DNA of 64,000 bases from CAWVSB01 sp036960375. Its GTDB lineage: Bacteria > Pseudomonadota > Gammaproteobacteria > Pseudomonadales > CAWVSB01. Made by a program: the position numbers and the translations under genes. Below the pieces are notes generated by a model. It worked only from the letters and a program-made list of their open reading frames with translations, was not told where the DNA came from and did no database searches. Numbering within the stretch: the stretch's first letter is position 1; the number at the start of each line of letters is the position of its first letter. The stretch is taken from positions 1 to 64,000 of the forward strand of contig JBALVY010000006.1 in NCBI GenBank assembly GCA_036960375.1, read 5' to 3'. Below, piece after piece: positions 59,190 through 64,000 of the stretch.

Positions 59190-60061
59190 TGAGTATTCTT
59201 ATCGACAAGAACACCAAGGTTATTTGTCAGGGTTTTACTGGTAGCCAGGGTACGATGCACTCTGAACAGGCGATTGAATACGGTACACAGATGGTTGGTG
59301 GTGTGACACCCGGTAAAGGTGGACAAACTCATCTAAACTTGCCGGTGTTTAATACGGTTGCCGAAGCCGTCGAAGCAACGGGTGCTGATGCCTCTGTTAT
59401 TTATGTTCCAGCAGCGTTTTGCAAAGATTCCATATTGGAAGCCGCAGACGCCGGTGTGAAATTGATTGTCTGTATTACTGAAGGTATTCCTACCCTGGAT
59501 ATGCTTGAGTGCAAGATTAAATGTGACAATTTAGGCGTTGTTTTGGTTGGTCCTAACTGCCCGGGTGTTATCACTCCGGGAGAGTGTAAGATTGGCATCA
59601 TGCCTGGTCATATTCACTTGCCAGGTAAAGTGGGTATTGTTTCGCGTTCAGGGACTTTGACCTACGAAGCAGTAAAACAAACTACTGATGCCGGCTTTGG
59701 TCAATCCACCTGTGTCGGTATAGGTGGCGACCCGATCCCGGGTTCAAGCTTTATCGATATTTTGGGCCGTTTTGAGAACGACCCTGCGACTGAAGCAATC
59801 GTAATGATTGGTGAAATCGGTGGTACTGCAGAAGAAGAGGCCGCTGCCTTTATCAAGACTAACGTAACCAAACCGGTAGTATCGTATATTGCTGGTGTTA
59901 CGGCGCCTGCGGGCAAGCGTATGGGTCATGCCGGTGCAATTATTGCCGGTGGCAAGGGTACCGCTGATGAGAAGTTTGCGGCGCTGGAAGACGCAGGTGT
60001 AAAAACCGTCCGCTCCTTGGCTGATATTGGTAAAGCTCTGGCAGAAGTTACTGGTTGGTAG
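59189..60061 (+). CDS. sucD: Succinyl-CoA synthetase alpha subunit
   Basis: 290 residues. CoA-binding fold with G-F-T-G-S-Q-G-T, G-P-N-C-P-G-V-I, S-R-S-G-T-L-T-Y-E, I-G-G-D-P-I-P-G-S, and the phospho-histidine H247 in R-M-G-H-A-G-A-I. Last gene of the TCA cluster, closed by a strong terminator. Confidence 0.98.
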   Translation: MSILIDKNTKVICQGFTGSQGTMHSEQAIEYGTQMVGGVTPGKGGQTHLNLPVFNTVAEAVEATGADASVIYVPAAFCKDSILEAADAGVKLIVCITEGIPTLDMLECKIKCDNLGVVLVGPNCPGVITPGECKIGIMPGHIHLPGKVGIVSRSGTLTYEAVKQTTDAGFGQSTCVGIGGDPIPGSSFIDILGRFENDPATEAIVMIGEIGGTAEEEAAAFIKTNVTKPVVSYIAGVTAPAGKRMGHAGAIIAGGKGTADEKFAALEDAGVKTVRSLADIGKALAEVTGW

Positions 60062-60086
60062 TTTTCTACCTATTTGTAATACATCG

Positions 60087-60116
60087 AAAAAGGTCCGCTA
60101 TTGCGGACCTTTTTTT
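60087..60116 (+). terminator. Terminator of the sdh-suc cluster
   Basis: AAAAAGGTCCGC / GCGGACCTTTTT around TATT, with an extended T tract. Confidence 0.95.
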
Positions 60117-60275
60117 ATGCTTACATTCTGGCAATCTGAAGCCAGTCGGTTTTGTAGTATTCTGATGTGTAGAGTTAATAGGTGATAATGCAATACAGAT
60201 TGATAGTATTTGGATCTACCCCTGGATTCTTTACTTGACTAAATACCATACAAACCAACAACCGGCGGAATAAAC

Positions 60276-60725
60276 ATGGCCTACACATTGCAGGAACTAT
60301 CAGACAAACAAGAGATTCAGGAGCTGATATATGATTACGCCGAAGCGATTGATCAGCAGGATTTCGATCGTCTTGATGGATTATTTACCTCTGATGCTTT
60401 TATCGATTACACCGCGATGGGCGGAATTTCCGGAGACTTTGCAGAAATAAAGGATTTTCTGAAAAAGGCTTTGCCTTCGTTCTCCAATTATTATCATCTC
60501 AATGCCAATATGCGTATTCACCTTGATGGGGATAATGCCAGCGGCAGGGTAATGTGTTTTAACCCCATGACCATCTCCATTGCAGAAGATAAAAGCCAGA
60601 CAATGTTTCTGGGTTTGTTTTATCTGGACGAATATCGAAGGACTGAAACCGGCTGGCGTTTTTCACGTCGAGTAGAAGAAAGCTCATGGAATCATAACTT
60701 GCCTGATTTTATGTCGCTGGGCTGA
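60276..60725 (+). CDS. SnoaL/NTF2-like family protein
   Basis: 149 residues. L-x-D-K-Q-E-I-Q-E-L-I-Y-D-Y-A-E-A-I-D opens the cone-shaped NTF2-like fold, then L-F-T-S-D-A-F-I-D-Y, H-L-N-A-N-M-R-I at the centre, and the closing W-R-F-S-R-R strand. Members of this subgroup act as small isomerases, dehydratases or ring-processing enzymes in aromatic and steroid catabolism, or have no known activity. D19 and H75 would lie in the pocket. No close co-directional partner; convergent with the lipoprotein gene. Confidence 0.85.
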   Translation: MAYTLQELSDKQEIQELIYDYAEAIDQQDFDRLDGLFTSDAFIDYTAMGGISGDFAEIKDFLKKALPSFSNYYHLNANMRIHLDGDNASGRVMCFNPMTISIAEDKSQTMFLGLFYLDEYRRTETGWRFSRRVEESSWNHNLPDFMSLG

Positions 60726-60738
60726 ACCGGCGGAGATA

Positions 60739-61608
60739 CTATGGCTTTATTTGACTGAGTTTATTCAGGTCATCGATTAGATCGTTTAGTCGATTATGTG
60801 CTTTAGTTTTTTGCTTTTCGTTCATGCTGTGTAGTAGTTGCAGCATGACCTCTGTCGTCAGGCTACGATTACTTTCTATGATCTCCCGGTAATGGGGTGG
60901 CCACAGTTCTTCAGGATAGACAAACAAAGGGGTTAATAAGCTTAAAAAGATGGCCTTGTCTTTTCGTTGTTCCAGAGCCTGCGCAAAATGCTTGTTCCAA
61001 ACAATACTTTGCTGCAGGTAAGCTTCGTTACTGGGTATCAATGCCACACTCCAGTCCTTGATAATTTGCTCTTGTTCGGGGCTGAGTTTACCCATCAGTT
61101 TGACGGCCTGTTTAGTTAGCATCTTTAGACGCTTGGCCTGTGTTTTTTCCGGCGATGTCTCATCTAATTCTTCTCGCTCCTCTATAATGTCGTCGGCGAG
61201 GTTTTCTCTTAATTCGGTTATTTGATCATCGCTAAGTGAACTCAAGATATCAACTGATTGCGGTAGCGCCCTGTTCATAAACCGCCTCCAGCTTGCCTGG
61301 ATTTGATTACTGAATCCCTCTAGTTCGGTGAGTGTTACGGCATCTCCTCTGTCAATAAATTGTGATAGAGTTTGAAGCAGTTCTACATAGCGCGGCAATT
61401 CCTGATATCTGTGCCATTCAATCAATTCCGATAGGGCGCCTTTAGTTGCGATGCGCTGCTCTTTTTCAAAATCGATGTAGTCTTCCAGTGACCACATGGC
61501 GATGGTGGGCAGTAATCGGTAGGTAATTCCCAGGGTACAGCCGGATAGAACCGCAGTCATGAGCAATGCGATAAGCAGGCGATAAGTTGTTGTGGAGAAT
61601 AATTTCAT
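60739..61608 (-). CDS. DUF6279 family lipoprotein
   Basis: 289 residues from ATG 61608; a TTG five codons earlier is possible. Lipobox L-S-G-C, then the conserved Y-R-L-L-P-T-I-A-M-W-S-L-E-D-Y start of the family, and an all-helical body with charged heptads and D-E-L-x-E-R-L-like segments. Function unknown; probably outer-membrane anchored on the periplasmic side. Convergent with the NTF2-like gene and divergent from the LLM oxidoreductase. Confidence 0.85.
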   Translation of the reverse strand: MKLFSTTTYRLLIALLMTAVLSGCTLGITYRLLPTIAMWSLEDYIDFEKEQRIATKGALSELIEWHRYQELPRYVELLQTLSQFIDRGDAVTLTELEGFSNQIQASWRRFMNRALPQSVDILSSLSDDQITELRENLADDIIEEREELDETSPEKTQAKRLKMLTKQAVKLMGKLSPEQEQIIKDWSVALIPSNEAYLQQSIVWNKHFAQALEQRKDKAIFLSLLTPLFVYPEELWPPHYREIIESNRSLTTEVMLQLLHSMNEKQKTKAHNRLNDLIDDLNKLSQIKP

Positions 61609-61771
61609 GATTTTCTTACGCAACTGAGAACTAAATGGATGAACAAACAGAATGATAGATTTTGCCGGTCTAACTATTCTATAGCTTTAGGAACCTAAAA
61701 CACCCTATTAATTGAAAGTCGCCGCATTGCACTGTACTTTTTACGACATAAATCATTCAGGGAGCACTGTT

Positions 61772-62812
61772 GTGGATATCGAAATAATTTTAGAACCAGA
61801 CTGTACGCCCGGGCAAGTGGCAGAAATAGCCGTAGAAGCTGAGAAACACGGAGTACGGTCTTTATGGGCTTCGAATTATCATAACAAGTGGGATTGTTTT
61901 ATGTCGCTTATTCCCGCGGCACAAGCCACCAGTAAAATACAGCTGGGCGCATTGGCAGTCAGCCCCTTTGAAATGCATCCGCTTAAAATAGCCAACTCTC
62001 TGCTGACTTTAAATGAGCTGAGCAATGGCAGGGCTATGGTTGCGATTGGTGGGGGCGGGGCGGTGGCGGGTGCCTTGCAAACAGGTTGGGACCCAAAGAA
62101 ATGGCGTATCGTCAGAGCGGTGCGCGAGGCGGTTGAAATCGTCCAAACGGCTATCGACGGTGATTTTCACATGAAATACGAAGGGGAGATTTTCAATATA
62201 GTCAGACCCTATCAAATGGACTATGCCACCGCCCCGCGCCCTAAGGTATATACCTGCTCCAGTGGTGGGCAAATGTTACGTATGGGCGCAAGAGTAGCCG
62301 ATGGCGTGCACATGAGTGATGTAACCCCAGAACTCATTATTGAACATATGGTGCATATTCAGGATGGGCTGGCAAAACGTGAATCTGCACATGATAGTTT
62401 TCGGGCGAGTAATTTTTGGGCCTGGCATATAAAGAAGGATCGTGAGAAGTCGATGATGGAAGCCCGCCGGGAGCTGGTCTGGCGGGGCGCTATGGTACCG
62501 CCATTTCATAATTTGGAGCGTTATTTGTCGGCCGAAGAAGCCGCGCTGATAAAAGACAACTGGGACTATTTTCTAGTGGCATTTTTGGAGCGCGATGGCG
62601 ATATTGATGAAGATGAAGTTCCCCCCGAGCTGGTAGAGCGTTGTATCGGCCATTTCGCCTCGGCGGGCGATGAAAGTGATATTGATCGCGAGATTGAACG
62701 TTTCAAAGTCTTTAAAGATGCAGGTTTAACAGATTTGGCGATTCGTCTATTTGACGACCCAATGGATTCACTGAAAATGATTACCGATAGAGTCATACCC
62801 GCGCTGAAGTAG
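61772..62812 (+). CDS. LLM-class flavin-dependent (F420/FMN) oxidoreductase
   Basis: 346 residues from GTG 61772. I prefer it to TTG 61712 because GGGAG lies 8 bases upstream and the luciferase-like family begins with a short strand followed by T-P-x-Q-x-x-E-I-A-x-x-A-E. A (beta/alpha)8 barrel is evident: L-W-A-S-N-Y, L-G-A-L-A-V-S-P-F, H-P-L-K-I-A, G-R-A-M-V-A-I-G-G-G-G, and the later V-A-D-G-V-H-M-S-D. Such enzymes use reduced F420 or FMN; the cofactor cannot be decided by eye. It sits between catabolic-type genes. Confidence 0.85.
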   Translation: MDIEIILEPDCTPGQVAEIAVEAEKHGVRSLWASNYHNKWDCFMSLIPAAQATSKIQLGALAVSPFEMHPLKIANSLLTLNELSNGRAMVAIGGGGAVAGALQTGWDPKKWRIVRAVREAVEIVQTAIDGDFHMKYEGEIFNIVRPYQMDYATAPRPKVYTCSSGGQMLRMGARVADGVHMSDVTPELIIEHMVHIQDGLAKRESAHDSFRASNFWAWHIKKDREKSMMEARRELVWRGAMVPPFHNLERYLSAEEAALIKDNWDYFLVAFLERDGDIDEDEVPPELVERCIGHFASAGDESDIDREIERFKVFKDAGLTDLAIRLFDDPMDSLKMITDRVIPALK

Positions 62813-62861
62813 CCACGGGCGTTACTCTAAATCGTTTTAAGGCTATGCAAACAAAGCCTTA

Positions 62862-64000
62862 CTAATCATCGGCATTGGCAAGATAGCTGCGAATGGCTTC
62901 AACATCGCTGACATTAAGCCGGTCCCCGAAGCCTATCATGCCTTTGTCGTGGTACAGACCGCCCATCACTATGGGTACAAAAATCTCTTGTACCTCACCA
63001 CTCATTTTACGCAGATCAGGCAGTGTGCCACCTGCTACTGCGTCGCTGCCGTGGCAGAACTGGCAGTGTAGGTGGTAAAGGTCACGCCCTTTGTTAATCA
63101 CCTCTGGCTCATTGCTGTTAACCAGTGTATCGCCTTCGGCTGTGGGTTGGGTTACGGGCAACTGCCCGGTCGCGCCTAATTTGAAGGTTAATACGCGGCT
63201 TTTGCTATAGACACCGGCCATTTTTGCAAGCCTTCCGCCTATCAGAGAATAAGCGCCTCCCCAGCCCGCCATCACTGTGACATATTGCTGTCCATATACT
63301 TCAAAAGTTACCGGTGGCGCCATCACACCGGTTTGCGCGTGGAACTGCCAGAGTGTTTCGCCTGTATCAGCGCTATAAGCTACCAGCCGTCCATCAGAGG
63401 TACCCTGAAAAACAAGATTACCCGCAGTGCTTAATACACCGCCATTCCACGGCACAGCATGCTCGACCCGCCAGGCTTCTTGCTGTTTTACCGGGTCCCA
63501 AGCTAATAGACGTGCTTTCACCATTGGGCCCAGGGCCTCGACATCCGCAGGCGTAATAGGCGGGAAAAGTGTGCCTGTATTATATCTCGCATCGTCTTTG
63601 CCAAAGTCCGGGTTCTGAGCGTAGGTCCAGGGTATTTCCTGAGCAGGTATATAGACCAGGCCGGTGTCAGGGCTGTAGGACATGGGGTGCCAATTATGGC
63701 CTCCAAAGGGAGAAGGAAAGGTAAGCTTGGCTTCGTGTTCGTAGTTGGCGATGTCTGGATTTAAGACAGGTCTACCAGTTTCCATATCGACATGGCTTGC
63801 CCAGTTAACAGGCACATAAGCTTCAGCAGAAATCAGCTTGCCGTCACGTCGATCAAGCACATAGAAAAAGCCGTTCTTGGGGGCCTGCATAAGAACAGGG
63901 ACTAGTTCTCCGTTGATTTCCTGTTCAGCCAGAATAATGTGCTGGGTGGCGGTGTAATCCCAGCGTTCGCCAGGCGTGGTTTGATAGTGCCATACATAGG
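62862..64000 (-). CDS. PQQ-dependent alcohol dehydrogenase with C-terminal cytochrome c (5' part outside window)
   Basis: About 379 codons are visible; the frame stays open to the right edge, so the N-terminal half is missing. Beta-propeller repeats of the quinoprotein type are seen (G-L-V-Y-I-P-A-Q-E, T-G-E-T-L-W-Q-F, G-N-L-V-F-Q-G-T-S-D-G-R-L-V-A-Y, G-W-G-G-A-Y). The C-terminal domain carries one heme-c motif C-Q-F-C-H and a downstream Met (K-G-M-I-G-F-G) as the other ligand. This is the quinohemoprotein (type II) methanol/ethanol-dehydrogenase family. It should oxidise alcohols in the periplasm and pass electrons to a cytochrome or azurin. Confidence 0.93.
   Translation of the reverse strand, partial: YVWHYQTTPGERWDYTATQHIILAEQEINGELVPVLMQAPKNGFFYVLDRRDGKLISAEAYVPVNWASHVDMETGRPVLNPDIANYEHEAKLTFPSPFGGHNWHPMSYSPDTGLVYIPAQEIPWTYAQNPDFGKDDARYNTGTLFPPITPADVEALGPMVKARLLAWDPVKQQEAWRVEHAVPWNGGVLSTAGNLVFQGTSDGRLVAYSADTGETLWQFHAQTGVMAPPVTFEVYGQQYVTVMAGWGGAYSLIGGRLAKMAGVYSKSRVLTFKLGATGQLPVTQPTAEGDTLVNSNEPEVINKGRDLYHLHCQFCHGSDAVAGGTLPDLRKMSGEVQEIFVPIVMGGLYHDKGMIGFGDRLNVSDVEAIRSYLANADD

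Overview
The window reads as ordinary chromosome of a Gram-negative gammaproteobacterium. A marine, Cellvibrionales/Spongiibacteraceae-like heterotroph is my best guess; this is inference from gene content, not a database match. Two blocks keep a gene order that, from memory, is also found in Pseudomonas: nadK - rhomboid - YeaC/DUF1315 - DUF2797 - pepN - Bat/MoxR operon - NAD-glutamate dehydrogenase - pyrD - rmf (10.2-29.2 kb), and gltA // sdhCDAB - sucAB - lpdA - sucCD (47.1-60.1 kb). No insertion sequence, integrase, prophage gene, CRISPR array or plasmid function was seen.

Layout. 0-0.2 kb: the end of a tRNA array (partial tRNA-Val, tRNA-Asp, terminator). 0.3-1.8 kb: a small membrane protein and a DUF3313 secreted protein. 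1.9-9.0 kb: an accessory catabolic block with genes on alternating strands: VOC protein, epoxide-hydrolase-like alpha/beta hydrolase, acyl-CoA synthetase, DUF2505 (SRPBCC) protein, an uncharacterised 382-residue protein, an SDR dehydrogenase and a Rieske oxygenase alpha subunit resembling 3-ketosteroid 9-alpha-hydroxylase. It looks built to oxidise a hydrophobic cyclic substrate and activate it with CoA, but the substrate cannot be read from sequence. 9.3-15.8 kb: a PLP deaminase-like enzyme and the nadK-pepN block. 15.9-22.8 kb (minus strand): moxR - DUF58 - DUF4381 - batA - batB/C fusion - batD, a tightly overlapping envelope-stress operon. 23-31.5 kb: gdhB, pyrD, rmf, secreted and lipoprotein genes, and a cysteine-rich zinc-ribbon protein.

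31.5-41.9 kb: a YgiQ radical SAM protein, then phosphate control and uptake. phoBR and pstSCAB-phoU each have Pho-box direct repeats upstream; the pst box is a clean three-repeat array with 11-bp phase. 41.9-47.0 kb: a small secreted protein, an MFS transporter, a chalcone-isomerase-like/TonB C-terminal fusion with in-frame tandem repeats, nhaA and a 55-residue secreted peptide gene. 47.1-60.1 kb: the TCA-cycle supercluster, with gltA and sdhCDAB diverging from a 508-bp intergenic region that carries two good sigma70-type promoters and a stretch able to fold into nested stem-loops. 60.3-64 kb: an NTF2-like protein, a DUF6279 lipoprotein, an LLM flavin oxidoreductase and the 3' part of a PQQ/heme-c alcohol dehydrogenase running off the right edge; these again suggest alcohol or steroid/terpenoid-type catabolism.

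Nothing here is clearly a new defence, mobile or biosynthetic system. The best leads are the CHI-like/TonB fusion with expandable repeats, the 1.9-9 kb catabolic block with its inverted-repeat candidate operators, the structured gltA-sdhC intergenic stretch, and the triple zinc-ribbon protein.
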